Shown: positions 11,474 to 23,218 of the stretch, piece by piece
How the letters are laid out: each line of letters begins with the position of its first letter
How positions within the stretch are numbered: the first letter of the stretch is position 1
NCBI GenBank assembly: GCA_017163975.1
Contig: JAFFSR010000035.1
Location: 620,001 to 684,000, forward strand
Reading direction: 5' to 3'
Source of the DNA: Anastatus disparis
Taxonomy: Eukaryota; Arthropoda; Insecta; Hymenoptera; Eupelmidae
Length of the DNA: 64,000 nt
Notes under the pieces: model-generated
The model's input: only the letters and a program-made list of their open reading frames with translations
Told to the model about the DNA's origin: nothing
The model's database searches: none
Translations under genes and position numbers: made by a program

Positions 11474-12621
11474 TTAGAGTTTCTGCCACAGCCAAAAATA
11501 CGCTTGCCGAAAATAATCATGCAGTCTAGATGCCGATTCGACTACACGATCACGAACGTGACTGGATGAGCACTGAACCACCACTGAATTTTTAGTGATA
11601 TTAACCTCCTCATTACTCTGATCTTCACCAGCAGTTTTAGGAAACCATTTACGCACACTAAGGAAGTTCGATTTATCAATATTGAGTCCCATCGGAGTGA
11701 GAATCTTCATAAAATTATCAATACTCAGTGAGTCAATTTCTAACGGCAGACCCGAGACCAAGAATCCTTATAAGGACGGGGCAACACAGACTCGGTGTGC
11801 AACATAAGAGATTCAATACGCGGAGATTTTTCCGCACACTCCTCCTTGGATTCCTTAACAGCCAATTCAAGATTGTCAATTCTGGAAGCAATACCTTTAA
11901 TACCTGAAGTTATCTCACCAAGAGTAACAGAAAGGCCTTCCTTAGAATCCAAGAACTAAGGTGGTGGAGTTTTATTAGACATAGCAGCAGAGTTAGTATC
12001 AGTATTCATCTTGATGTCAGCTGACAGCTCAGTATGCTTATGAGAAAGAGACGTACTATCAAGTGCAGCGGCTACAGAAGGCAGAGAAGCATCAGTCAAG
12101 TATTGCGACGGCGAAGAGAGAAAAGTAGGCGTAGACGCCCCACCCGGCACTATAGAATTATCAGAGTGTGAGGAGCTACCACCTAAACTAGGGTAACGCC
12201 TACGAGCTAGTGGCTCCAAAGATGTGTAAGGCGAAGCCACGCCCCTTTTTCCCTCTGGAAGCGGTGATGCGATACTCTCGAGCTCGGATTCACGCTCTGT
12301 TCCAACAGCAAAATTGTCAATGCAAGTGTCACGCTGCCTATATGCACGTGTAGAGCGGGCACATCAAGCAATTCTACGATCACCTATGAACCCAGTAGAA
12401 TCGCAACAAGTAAAATGGTACAGGTTACTACAATGTACACATTGAAGTGAAGGCGCAGAACGTATGATCTCACACTTACATACCATACATACAACCATTA
12501 CACACACACACATATCGTGGCAGCAATAAGAGAGCACTAACCTAAAAATCAGAGGTAAAGATGTAGGCAGTAAGCACTGAAACGATTGTAAAAGCGTGGC
12601 GTATAGTCGAATGCAGATCAC
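11474..12621 (-). pseudogene. LINE-2 ORF1 with PHD-type zinc finger
   Basis: The first part (12,621-12,364) carries a Cys/His pattern CKC...SLQCVHCSNLYHFTCC, like the PHD finger of CR1 ORF1 proteins. A Ser/Pro/Thr-rich linker follows at 12,240-11,956 in the same frame, then a predicted coiled-coil region (VTLGEITSGIKGIASRIDNL) at 11,952. A final segment, 11,761-11,474, is shifted by a frame and resembles an RRM-like ORF1 C-terminus. Known role: RNA binding in the retrotransposition particle. Stops and one frameshift disable it. Confidence 0.7.
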
Positions 12622-12762
12622 TGTAGTTGGTTAAGTTGAAAACTTCCTGAATGGCTGGTATAAAATAAGGCGAATAGTAGTACCAGGAATAGCCAGTGGT
12701 GCGTGATAGTCGATAAAATTTCTCAGCCATGCCGGCAAGCCAACATAACCTCCTCTAAAATA

Positions 12763-14751
12763 TCACCACAAAATGTAAAAAATCCAATGCAAGGCACAAA
12801 AAGCAGATAGAACTTTTTTGTTCACCGAATGCCTTGTAATTTTAGCGTGCGTATAAATCTGCAGGTCATCTGCATACAGTAGGTACCCAACACAACCAGA
12901 GCCAAGAGCGTCACTTATGTTGTTAATGTAAAGGCAAAATAACAAAGGCCCCAGTACCGATCCCTGTGTAACTCCTAGCTTGGTTGTTAGCCAATCTGAT
13001 TCTTCTTGTAAGTGTGTTGAAACCATTTGTTTCCTTCCTGAAATATAAGAGTTAATCCACACGAGAGCGGCCCTAGAAAACCCCATCGATCTAAGCCTTG
13101 CAAGTAATTTAGAGGGAGAGATCGTATCGAATGTCTTACTAAAGTCAAAAAGTAAAAGTGATGTGACGAGTTTTTTGTCAAGACCTGACCTTATATCTTT
13201 TGTTAATTAAAGTAAAGCTAATCAAGTATCTTATTTATAGTAATATATTTCTGCAATCGGTCGTCGGTTAAGTACCCTCGAAAGAAAACACAAAATCGCA
13301 ATTGGCCTAAAATCTTTAGACGACTTGGGTGCCTGCTTCCAAAGGCCAGGGAAGACTCCCCGCGCAAAAGAAGAGTTGAACAGAGTCACAAGATGTTCAC
13401 CAATAAATGGTAGAGCTTTAAGTATCACGCTTTGAAGAATGCTATCCTCGCCACGAGCCTGCGATGAGAAATGGAAACTCGCAAGAACAACATCATTGAT
13501 ATTAATTGGTAAGCAAAATCATCTTCACTACATTCAGTAAAAACCCTCTCGCGAAGCTCATCATCATCATCATCATGCGGTGAGACCAACACCCCAGCAA
13601 AGTGCGCGTTAAGCTTATCAGGAGTAAATCCATTCAAGTCCCCTTGAGGTCCGGTTAAGAGTCCCAGGTCTCTCAGCTCCTTCCAGACATTACCATTTGC
13701 AAGTGCTTAGAACAGTCTATTGTGATAGTTGTAGTCTTTGCAAATTCAATCTGTTCGTCTACTGTTTTACGTAAATGCAGAAACTCAGTCAGGTATTGCG
13801 TTTCGTTTGTCCGTTTAAATCTTCTGTAAGTAGCATCTCGCTTGCGCTGCATCTGCGACAATTCTTTATCAAACCATGGTGGGCTACTCTTCGTATGTTT
13901 AAGTATTTTCACTGGTACTAAGTTTTTTATGACAGAAGTAAAATTGTCACAAATGGAGCCAAGCGCAGACTCTGTATCGACAGTACCAGCTGTTAATGGT
14001 GTCCAATCATAGCCGGCTAGTTTCTCTAGTAATTCATTTTGACAAATGCTTTTATAGTTTCTATATCTAATTGACTTGTGATCTATTCTGCGCGTATTAT
14101 AAGCAATAGAAACATCAATTAAGTTGTGTCGACTATGAAATTTCGCAGATAAGTTACGTGCGTCAAGTACATTGTGATTGTCATCCACAAAAATCAGATC
14201 AATCCATGTATGAGAAGATGGTGTTATATGCGTGGCACCATGCTGGACCAACTGAAGCAAGAGTTCCGCTGTCAGCTTACTAAAAAACCTCGCATCATCG
14301 TTTCCTCGCAGGAGATCGACATTCAGATCCCCCATTATAGTTTTATGTGAAAAATCATGAGATAAATCTCACAAAGAATTCAATAAATCAGATTTTTTTG
14401 TTAATGAAATGGCAGGAGGACGATAAATGACAGAAACCAGCACAGGTTCAGAGTTGCCATCCTTAATCGAAAAAAAATATATTCTGGCACTTCAGGTTTG
14501 CCACTGCTAGTAATGGTTGTGGTATTAGAAAAAGCTAGTATTTCACATTTTAAATTATTTTAAACGTAGAGGGTAACCCCTCCTCTATAAATGTTTCTGT
14601 CCGCCCTGAACAACTTATAATCCTTAATCCGAATGACGCCATCCAAGACAGTTGGTCCCAGCCAGGTCTCAGCCACTTCGAACAGATCATAAGAGGGACC
14701 ATCACATAGGAGCTCACGCAACTGTCTGACGTGAGCTCTTAATGAGGTCAC
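12763..14751 (-). pseudogene. LINE-3 ORF2: endonuclease and partial RT
   Basis: The endonuclease N-terminal part is at 14,751-14,560 (FEVAETWLGPTVLDG, then RADRNIYRGGVTLYV). Its C-terminal half is at 14,335-13,673 (GDLNVDLL, SSHTWIDLIFVDD, RHNLIDVSIAY). RT fragments follow at 13,637-12,763: a DFRPIAILCFLSRVLNR segment, TQGSVLGPLLFCLYI and the catalytic YADDLQIY near 12,860. Several frameshifts and stops separate these pieces. The frame ends about 25 codons after YADD, where homology stops. Confidence 0.82.
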
Positions 14752-15231
14752 ATTCAGAAAGCCCGCTCGCAGTTTACCCTTTTTCTCCGTGCGATTCCTC
14801 GGGTAGATCCGGTGTAGTCATTGAGGAGAGACATCAACGTCATTATTATTATTTAATTTTTTCTTTTAAACATTACTTTCTTTGCTAGTCATAACAATGT
14901 CGTCATTTCTTAAGCATCCACTAATTACTTTGGAATCCACGTTAGTAATAATATTTTTATCTAAAATTATGTTTGAGAACTGCATATTTTATCTATTTCA
15001 TTTTTTGAAGTAAATGCAAATGCTCTCACCCTCCTCCTCCGTCTTGCCAGAAATCTGCCATTTCTATGCCATACAAAATTAATACCCCTTTCCTTAGCAA
15101 TATTTCTTAAGATCTTTGAAATTTTTATGTTTTTTTTTTTTTAGATATTCATTAATAAATATTTGACAGTGATTCTTAATGGCAGAAAAATAGTAGGTCA
15201 ATATCTGCAGTTGAGAAACTAGTAATTTTTC

Positions 15232-16580
15232 TTATTTGTATAAATATTTCTCGCACCAGACTCTTCTCCGATAATCCAACCAGCAGCGAGACGGAACCCC
15301 TGGACCGTCTTCAATCTCACTGTTTTTAGTGCTAGGTGATATCAACATAGCAACGGATAATATTTGCGACTTTGTTACAATCGGAAGTATAGCACCAAGG
15401 ACAGCAGAAGCATAATCCTTCAGAGGAACATTAACCGCTAAGCATTCCAGTCCGCTAGAGATTACCAAATTACCGTCCTTGGCGCCACAATTATGTTTGG
15501 TTTGGTGGAGCTGTTTTTGTTGACCTATATTGGCTTGTGTTTTTGAAGTGTTAGTGTCCGGTGTTCTATTCGTATCTATATTTGTGTGTGGACTACTATC
15601 ATGCTCACCCACACGCTCCAGTTCACTGAGATCAGAGACAGTCTGCGCTACGCCCGCTACCCCTACCACAAGTTCTGACAAGTTCCTGTCCACTCCATTT
15701 AATTCATTTATCAGCATAGTGTTAATACTATTAATTTTGGAATTTAAATTTGTAATAATCTTTTCAGTTTTTATTTAGAGTGGACAACAACTGACCCTCT
15801 AAGACGCTCTCTCCTTAAGTTTAAGATTTTCATCCAGCAACCCTGCCTGCACAAATTGTAAATTCTGAATTAATTCATTTTGGTTATCTAGCTTATTCAA
15901 TATGTCTTGCAAGCCATCACCAATACCCATTACACCACTCTCAAGACCCAAAAGTCTATCGAGCTCACCTAGGACTGATTCAAGCTTACGAGACAAAATG
16001 CCTTCTATCGCAGACAGAGCAGCATAAACAGGAGAAAAATCAACATTATCATTAAAATTTTCATTATTGTCTAACGAATTGATTATTTTATTATTTTTAA
16101 GAGAAGTAGTGGGGACATCACGTGCAACGCCACCTATATTCTGCATAACTTTCATAGTATTAATATTTAAATTAGAATTTCTCTGCTCCGCAGCGACCCC
16201 ATTCTTCTGCGATGTCTTGGCCGTTAGTTGCGCCTGGATGATGGTGACCGTTGTTGCCTGCGTGTCAGTCTTAGAAGGAGTAGATGTACTTTGGTGCAGC
16301 TTTTTACTATCTTTATGAATGCCGAATGTCTGGCTGTTATTGCCAGCGCTGTGTGTGTGAGTAATGGAGGGGGTATTACTCTGATCTTTTACTTGTATGC
16401 ACTTCTTGCAAACGTAGCTTGGTGAATTAGTAGAAGATTGCAACTGTAGACGTGGCATGCACTTAGCATGACAGCGCTGGCGACATGTTGCGCAATTATA
16501 CAGTTTCTTAGCTCCGCAAGTATCAGATGTCGACTGCTTACATATATAGCAGCTCTCTATAATAGCGACCTCTTGTAGCA
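15232..16580 (-). pseudogene. LINE-3 ORF1 with PHD finger and coiled coil
   Basis: Upstream of the first Met at 16,458 the same frame already encodes Cys/His pairs (ESCYICKQ, CGAKKLYNCATC, CHAKCMPR), and 16,415 adds YVCKKC. Together they form a C4HC3-like PHD finger. A Ser/Thr/Gln-rich linker follows, then an amphipathic stretch near 15,990-15,800 (ILNKLDNQNELIQNLQ) that looks like a coiled coil. After a break the protein continues at 15,717-15,232. Known role: ORF1 RNA chaperone. It is disabled. Confidence 0.7.
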
Positions 16581-16667
16581 GATTTCAAAAATAATGTCGC
16601 TAAGCGTGTTCCAAAAAGGCACCCAAAAAATTTTTTCCCTCCAAAATAACACAGTTAGACACTAACT

Positions 16668-17035
16668 ATTTGCAACTGTCTAATTATTTGCAAGAGTACA
16701 AATGAATTATTTTTATTAGGCTGTTTACAAAGAAATTAGCTAATGGGTAAGACAATATCTATAATATTTACAAAAAATTGCCTAGAATCTAAAGAAAAAA
16801 TGATAAAAAATATTTTTATAAATAGTTTTCTTAATATTTTTTAGCGTTTCGTCAGGTATGTTCACTTTCAAAATTTTTTTTAGATTTGGAGCTATTTTTT
16901 AGGCTGGCATGGACTCTAAATTCTAATATTTTTATGTGTATATCGTCTTACTTATCAGCTAATTTCTTTGTAAGCAGCCTAATAACAAAATTATTTGTTT
17001 GTACCCTTCCAAATAATTAGATAATCTATATGTTT
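16668..17035. mobile_element. ~360-bp palindromic MITE
   Basis: TCTAATTATTTGCAAGAG at ~16,678 pairs with the reverse complement of CTTCCAAATAATTAGA at ~17,010. TACAAAGAAATTAGCTAAT pairs with ATCAGCTAATTTCTTTGTAA. The arms are ~80 bp and the interior is shared with 4,930-5,060. No ORF. Confidence 0.65.
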
Positions 17036-17586
17036 GCAACACATGTGTTGGACGCGTAGTATGTGTATAATTTCAAAGAATAATATATTATTTGTTATTT
17101 TTTAGTGCAATGTTTTTAAAGTCGGTTTCGTTTTTTGTTAAAGATTTTTTTTGTATGCAGTATCGCTTCAAATTTTTTCAGAATTTTCTGAGCATTTTAA
17201 TTTTTCTTATATGGTTGCCGTATTTTTATACACATATATACGAGTACGCTATATACATGTATAAGAATATCGCAACCATTAATTTAAAAATTTCAAACAC
17301 ATCTGATAAGCAATAAAAAATCCTGAAATAAAAATTTGAAATATTATTTATAAAAATAATAAAAAATTCTGATTGATGAATATTTTTAAAATACCAATTA
17401 ATGTTTTTATAAAATTTAATATATATATAGTCAATTTAATGATAAAAAATGTGACCAAAATCTTTTTTACGTTGAAAATTAAAAAAAAAAATTTTTTAAT
17501 TCTTTTTTTTAATTCTTTTTTTGGAATAGCGATTAAGGTAATATTAGCAAAATATTATAAAACTATTCAAATTATTAAGTAAATAA
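17036..17586. other. AT-rich spacer, no gene
   Basis: Very low GC with homopolymer A/T runs. Short open frames here (for example 17,092-17,316) are Phe/Lys-rich translations of AT tracts with no recognisable domain. Confidence 0.5.
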
Positions 17587-17975
17587 TTACGTAGTTTCTT
17601 GAGTATAAGCTTTGCTAGGTTCGATTGTCATCAACCAATATCGTGACGATATTTTTCCATGTTAAAGTTATGGCGTTTATTCAAAAATGGAAATAAGTTT
17701 CCTATTTTTTTATAATAAATAATAGATGATTAAAATGTGTGAAAAATGATTGTTAAAAGAAAGATTTTATGAAATTCTTTAAAATTATTTTAGAGGAATA
17801 ATTTTTTTTACGAGCAATAAGTAATTTTTTAACATAATTTAATCACTGTTATTTTATCAGCAAAAGAAACCAAAATCTTATTTTAAAATAAACGCAAAAT
17901 ATTTGTTTTCGAAATCTCCACAAAGTTTTGGTGACAATCAAAATTGACGATCCCTCCGTACAAGAAACTACGTAA
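17587..17975. mobile_element. MITE with TTACGTAGTTTCTTG ends
   Basis: TTACGTAGTTTCTTG at the left is exactly inverted as CAAGAAACTACGTAA at the right. GATTGTCA pairs with TGACAATC about 25 bp inside. The interior is AT-rich with no ORF. Confidence 0.75.
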
Positions 17976-18074
17976 TTAGTTTTTATGTCATTTTAAAACT
18001 ATTTTGAGTTCATGCGAAAATTGAAACTTGATTCTTAACCTTAAAATCCTATTAAAAAAAACACGTGTTTTTTA

Positions 18075-18197
18075 CACGATCGATACAATGCTTTCTCTAT
18101 GAGAAAGCATTTTATCAATAAAAAATTTTTTTTTCTATTTTTCATTAATTTGTACATATTTAGACTCAGGGAGTCGAAAAAAGTGGTTTCCAGAAAA

Positions 18198-18239
<42 letters not shown>

Positions 18240-18254
18240 CGTGCGTGCGTGTGG

Positions 18255-18352
<98 letters not shown>

Positions 18353-19500
18353 TTAGTACTCCAAAAATATCTCGAGAACTACTTGATGGGTTTGCTTCAA
18401 ATTTTGCATGCAATTTATTTTTTTGTCTAACTGGGAGGAAATTTATTGAAAATTGATCTTCTTAGCTCAGCTTTTTTTTAGAGCCATTTTAAGAATTTTA
18501 AAAATATTTTGATTTTTCATTTTTTTGGTTCCTTACGTAAACTACTCGAAGAATTTTCTTGAAAATTTATATGGACATTATTTGCGACTGCCAAAAGAAG
18601 AAAAACTTTCACTAACTGATTTTCTTAGCGCACTTTTAATTTTAGAGCAATTTGAAAATCAGAATAAAAAAATTTTTTCTTAATTTTTCTTTTATTTTAT
18701 GAAAACCATTCGACAGATTTGCTCCAAAATTTGGATGCAAGTTATTCGCTATTGTCTGAGGAAAATCAGCTTTGGGAAACTCATTTCTTTAAAGCAGTTT
18801 TAATTTTAGAGCATTTTGAAAATTTTTGAAAAAATGTTTATTTTTCATTTTTTTTATATTACACAATAACCATTGCTCTAAAATTATTATACAAATTATT
18901 CGTTATTGCCTTAATAAAACAAGCTTTAAAAAACTTATTTTCTTAGCGCAGTTTTAATTTAAGAAAATTTTGAAAATTAAAAAAAAAAATTTTTCATTTT
19001 TTTGGGTCTTACGTAAACTACTCTAAGAATTTGTTTAAAAATTTGTATAGAAATTATTTGCTACTGTTAAAATAATAAAAACATTTGAAAACTGATTTTC
19101 TTGGCATACAATTAATTTTATAGCATTTTTAAAATTAAAAAAAAATTTTATTTTTTTATTTTTTTTCTATTTTACGAAAATCATTCGATAGATTTGCTCC
19201 AACATTTGTAAGTAAGTTATTTGCTATTGTCTGAAGAAAACAAGTTTTGGAAAACTAATTTTCTCAGTGCAGTTTTAATTTAAGAGAATTTTGAAAATTT
19301 TCATACAAATTTTTATTTTTTATTTATCTTCTTTCTTAGCGTGGTTACGATTAGAAATTTCGTTGTCATCGTTCTTTTAAAGTATAAATTTATAAATAAA
19401 TATTAATGTTTTACAATTTTTTTATATTAAAATCACATTTGAATAAATATAAAAAAATTAATGAAACTCAAAGAGCTCTATAAGAAAGCATTCCGCCAAA
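18075..19500. repeat. Satellite-like array element, copy 1 (~163-bp units)
   Basis: It starts with a perfect hairpin (AATGCTTTCTC, TAT, GAGAAAGCATT) and ends near TAAGAAAGCATTCCGCCAAA. After a GT tract, units of ~163 bp recur with anchor motifs at 18,368, 18,533, 18,694, 18,858, 19,009 and 19,174. Each unit contains ATTTGCTCCAAAATTTGTAT-like, TATTTTCTTAGCGCAGTTTT-like and TTTAGAGCATTTTGAAAAT-like segments. The second copy is at 26,320-29,200. There is no coding capacity. Confidence 0.8.
18200..18349. repeat. (GT)n microsatellite, ~150 bp
   Basis: A nearly pure GT tract with a few GC-containing interruptions. All Val/Cys or His/Thr-rich open frames over it, on both strands, are artefacts of the repeat. 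Confidence 0.95.
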
Positions 19501-19817
19501 GCACTTTTTTTTATATGTAAAATATAATTTGCGTGTTTTTTCATGTATTTTTTCACGTGTTTCTTTCACGTGTATTTTTAAGGTGTATTTTTTTTACAAC
19601 TCTTCGACAATCGAAGAGCTTCTATTGTCTGGCCTCATATATCTGATGCATCTTCGAAATTTGTTAAAGGGATGACAAAACTTGAAAAAACGCTACCTAG
19701 TAATTTAAAATTGCTAATAATGATCGATTACGTCGGTTTGGCTTTAAATCACTAGGTGGCGTCCCTTGAAGTTTTGTCATCCCTGTTGAGGCCACCCTGT
19801 TAAAAAAAATCAGGTGA

Positions 19818-20515
19818 TTCCCTACTGAAAAATATATATGAGATCTCATTTATATTTTACATTTTCAACCCTACTAAAAAATATATATGAGATCTCATAT
19901 GAGATCTCACATGCGATCTCATATCAGATCTCATATGAGATCCCGTATGAGATCTCATATATATTTTCTATTTTCAACCCTACAAAGAAATATATATGAG
20001 ATCTTATATGAGATCTCACATGCGATCTCATATGAGTTCTCGCATGAGATCACACATTACAATCTCATATGAGATCTCATATGAGATCTCGTATGAGTTC
20101 TCATATATACTTTATATTTTCAACCCCTACTGAAATATTTATATGAGATCTCATATGAGATCGCATATGAGATCTCATATGAGATCTCATATAGATTTTT
20201 CAGTCGGGGTTGAAAATATAAAGTATATATGAGATTGTAATATGAGATCTAATGCGAGAACTCATATGAGATCGCATGTGAGATCTCATATGAGATCTCA
20301 TTTATATTTCTTAGTAGGGTTGAAAATAGAAAATATAAATGAGAACTCATACGGGATCTCATATGAGATCTGATATGAGATTGCATATGAGATCTCATGT
20401 GGGATCTCATTTGAGATCGCATGTGAGATCTTATATGAGATCTCATATATATTTTTTAGTGGGGTTGAAAATGTAAAATATAAATGAGATCTCATATATA
20501 TTTTTCAGTAGGGTT
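19818..20515. repeat. GAGATCTC/CATATG self-palindromic array
   Basis: The basic unit is the 12-mer GAGATCTCATAT, made of two palindromes (GAGATCTC and CATATG-type), so each unit is self-complementary. Runs of 3-8 units alternate with a spacer resembling TTTTTAGTAGGGTTGAAAA in one orientation and TTTTCAACCCTACTAAAAAA in the other. About thirty GATC tetramers lie within 700 bp. Short Arg-Ser-His repeat frames are repeat translations. Relatives are at 1.6 kb and 62.1-62.4 kb. Confidence 0.9.
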
Positions 20516-20790
20516 TATCATGCCAAAACATCATGTAACGATTTTTTTTTGTTTTTACACGTTTTAAACCATGCTTAGTCAATTCAGAACAATTAAAAAA
20601 AATTTTTGAAAATTCAAAAAACTTAGAAAGTTTTTTAAATAATTTGGTCTTAGAAAAAATTTTGACTATTTACAAAAAAATTAAGTTTAAAAATTTCAAA
20701 AATTTTTAAAAATTGTTTTGAATTGACTAAGCATTATTTGGAACGTGTGAAAACCAAAAATATTATTACTTGATGTTTTGGCATGATAAA
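20515..20790. mobile_element. ~275-bp foldback nested after the GATC array
   Basis: TTTATCATGCCAAAACATCA at the left pairs with TGATGTTTTGGCATGATAAA at the right. Inside, ATGCTTAGTCAATTCAGAAC pairs approximately with TTTTGAATTGACTAAGCATT. No ORF. Confidence 0.75.
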
Positions 20791-21109
20791 TCACCTGAGA
20801 AATCAGGTGATTTGTCACCTGATTTTTTTCACCAGGGCAGACAATAGAAGCTCTTCGATGGCCGAAGAGCTGTAAAAAAATACACCTGAAAAATACACAT
20901 GGAAAGAACACGTGAAAAAATACATGAAAAAACACGCAAATTTTACATGTAAAAAACATATTTTTTTAAATAGAGAAATTGCCTTTAAAAAATCTGAAAT
21001 AATTGAAGGAAATTTGAAACAATAAAAACAATACATGAAAAAATTTTTATCTGCAAATATTTGGTTAGACGTTTTTTTAGAGCATTGTTTGTTCATATAT
21101 GAATATAGA

Positions 21110-21763
21110 TACTGTGCTTTCCAAAAGTTCCAGGCCACTTGAATAACTTCAGAACGGATTGAGATATCGAATAAAAATTTTCAGGGGTTCAATAGGGTTA
21201 CAAAATCTATTATTCAATAGAAAAAGTACCCACCTCAATCCCTCCAAGGGAAGGGGCAGGGGGGGTCAAAAATCTTAAATGAGATGTGGGCCGAGTGGAG
21301 GCTCTTTCGAAAGAGTTTTTTGAGACAAAGAAAACGGAAGGTTGCAGAGGTCTCTACGATTATTTTCGCCAAGCTATGATCTTTTAAACACGTAGTTTTT
21401 GTCAAAGCAAGGTCCATAGATACAACTGAACTAAAGTTAGACTTCAAATAGACATTGTCGTTTTCATGTTAGAATCCAAATGTTTAAGCGATCATAACTC
21501 GGCAAAAAAAAATCGTAGAGACCTCTGCGACCTTGCATTTTATTCGTCTTAAAGAGCTCTTTCGAAAGAGTCCCCACTCGACTCCCCATTCCATTTACGA
21601 TTTTTGATCCCCCTGCCCTTGTCCCTTAGGCGGGTAGGGGTGGGTACTTTTTCTGGTCAATAATAGATTTTGTAACCCTATTGAACCCCTGAAAATTTCA
21701 ATTCGATATCTCAATCCGTTCTAAAGATATTCAAGTGGCCCATAACTTTTGGAAGGCACTGTA
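21110..21763. mobile_element. Tc1/mariner-type foldback (654 bp)
   Basis: The right end reads, inverted, TACAGTGCCTTCCAAAAGTT and the left end TACTGTGCTTTCCAAAAGTT. TA duplications and a CAGTG start are typical of Tc1-like elements. The arms of ~300 bp pair with ~15-20% divergence (ACTTTTTCTGGTCAATAATA against its inverted partner). A 70-codon minus frame inside is not a gene. Confidence 0.8.
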
Positions 21764-21869
21764 TATTTATATTACATGTTATTGTATTTGTGTGTAATGT
21801 GTACGTCGTATAAAATTTTTTGGATAGCCCACACAGAGAAAAAATTCTTATGCTTTTACAACATCGCGA

Positions 21870-22165
21870 TATATTCTTGCTGCATTTACGCTGTCCAATA
21901 GCGATTAGTTGTCATGCTTTGTTAACTCCCCACTTTAATACCCTTCGATAGCTCGCGCCGTATTCTCCTATGGGACGCGACAGGAGTAAACGTAGTTTGT
22001 CTACTGTTCTTTGTTTACTGCTAACTATGACATTCTTCCATCACTCGAGTCGCCTCCTCTTTTTGCATAAGACGCGCGTAAAAGCAGTCCACTATCCAAA
22101 TTCACACCATAAGTTTTGTTAAAATATTTACGTTGCGTAAATGTCTTTATTTATTTTCTTTTCTT
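21870..22165. repeat. Dispersed repeat, inverted copy at 47.59-47.77 kb
   Basis: TTAACTCCCCACTTTAATAC, ATAGCTCGCGCCGTATTCTC and TTTACGTTGCGTAAATGTC occur here. Diverged reverse-complement matches occur at 47,590-47,770. No ORF. It is GC-richer than its surroundings. Confidence 0.55.
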
Positions 22166-22363
22166 TTTTTAAGAATGAACAAGCATTATGCATGTAATCT
22201 GTTACATTTTTAAATTATTAAAAATTAATTCTGTAATCAAAATTTATTTATTTTAAACAACCGGGGGGCAGATGAGCATGTATCATTTCACGCCATAGTA
22301 CAGTGGGCCAGAAAAACTAAAAAGCTGGCCAAAACTCTAATTAATAAGATAACGGTACAAAAA

Positions 22364-22850
22364 TTAGTACACCCATATTTTTTGATGCGCTGAGTTTGAA
22401 AAACATAGTTTTAAGATAATTGAACGAGTTCTTCAAGGTCATTTCAAGGTCAAACATTTAAAAAATTCAAATTTCGAACTAAAAATTAGTATACCCATGT
22501 TTTCTGATGCGCTGAGTTTGAAAAACATAGTTTTGAGATAATTGAACGAGTTCTTCAAGGTCATTTCAAGGTCAAACATTTAAAAAATTCAAATTTCGAA
22601 CTAAAAATTAGTATACCCATGTTTTCTGATGCGCTGAGTTTGAAAAACATAGTTTTAAGATAGTTGAACGAGTTCTTCAAGGTCATTTCAAGGTCAAACA
22701 TTTAAAAAATTCAAATTTCGAACTAAAAATTAGTATACCCATGTTTTTTGATGCGCTGAGTTTGAAAAACATAGTTTCAAGATAATTCAACAATTTTCTA
22801 AAGTTCTTTTGAGGTTAAACGATTAAAAAATTAAGATTCAACACTGAAAA
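22364..22850. repeat. Subterminal tandem repeat, 4 units of ~118 bp
   Basis: Units carry TTAGTACACCCATATTTTTT-like, GATGCGCTGAGTTTGAAAAA and GAGTTCTTCAAGGTCATTTC segments. Units start near 22,364, 22,484, 22,602 and 22,720, and the last one is diverged. The array lies inside the left end of the transposon, downstream of the transposase stop. It may hold transposase-binding sites. Confidence 0.85.
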
Positions 22851-23218
22851 TTTGTGTACCTAAGACTTTCATAGCCACAGTTAAGAAACATATATATATA
22901 GGCTAACTTTATATTTAAATTGAAAATTTACCCTCGCCCAATTAGTTTCAATTTTATGAATTTACTGACGCGCTTCACCACGAGAAGGTATGGGGTGGGA
23001 CTTTAAAACGCATATTATTTTTTTATTATTTTTTTTATTTTTAATTTTTTTTTACATTTTATATTTTATATTTTTTTTGGTACTTTTTAAATATTTTTAT
23101 TGTTTTAAGTGTTTTTAATTGTTACAACTTTGTCTTATTTAAATGAAACTAAATGCTTATTATAGTTAGGCTGCAAAAATTGTTATGCAGCTTATTATTT
23201 ACAATAAACTTTGTTTTA

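Larger units (their letters stand above)
7877..12800 (-). mobile_element. Near full-length CR1/Jockey-type LINE (LINE-2)
   Basis: The minus-strand order is PHD-type zinc finger ORF1, second ORF1 part, apurinic-like endonuclease, reverse transcriptase and C-terminal region. A 3' UTR follows, with AATAAA and a microsatellite end (TATGTC)2. A short tandem 3' end instead of poly(A) and a PHD-bearing ORF1 point to the CR1 side of the group. The 5' edge at ~12,790-12,810 abuts the truncated LINE-3 and is approximate. ORF2 is disabled mainly by single stops and one frameshift, so the copy is fairly young. Confidence 0.8.
12763..16590 (-). mobile_element. Second CR1/Jockey-type LINE (LINE-3), 3'-truncated
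   Basis: The order on the minus strand is the same as in LINE-2: PHD ORF1, endonuclease, RT. It stops shortly after the RT catalytic YADD box, where LINE-2 begins. The missing 3' half could be explained by LINE-2 insertion. However, the 3' fragment at 7,401-7,835 lacks well over 100 intervening codons, so simple nesting is not proven. The sequence differs clearly from LINE-2, so it is a different family. Confidence 0.75.
19515..20957. mobile_element. Composite foldback with ~125-bp inverted ends
   Basis: The left arm (19,515-19,640) contains GCGTGTTTTTTCATGTATTT and ACAACTCTTCGACAATCGAAGAGCTTC. The right arm (20,835-20,957) carries the inverted counterpart. Between them are a GATC-rich palindromic array and a smaller foldback at 20,515-20,790, so the unit is nested or composite. 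No transposase is seen. Confidence 0.7.

Noticed and set aside
12542..12730. 62-codon minus frame upstream of LINE-2 ORF1
   Set aside because: Probably 5' UTR of the LINE; no domain and it overlaps the ORF1 start in another frame.
18099..18456. Long Val/Cys and His/Thr repeat reading frames on both strands
   Set aside because: They are translations of a GT microsatellite in several frames; no start context or non-repeat domain.
19887..20495. Arg-Ser-His repeat peptides
   Set aside because: Direct translation of the GAGATCTC palindromic array on both strands; not a protein gene.
19818..20515. CRISPR-like array
   Set aside because: Units are contiguous 12-mers without unique spacers of constant size, in a eukaryotic context with no cas genes.
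22291..22310. RSS nonamer at the 12- or 23-bp spacing next to the CACAGTG heptamer
   Set aside because: An A-rich AGAAAAACT lies only 4 bp from the left heptamer and is absent at the right end; no proper spacing was found.
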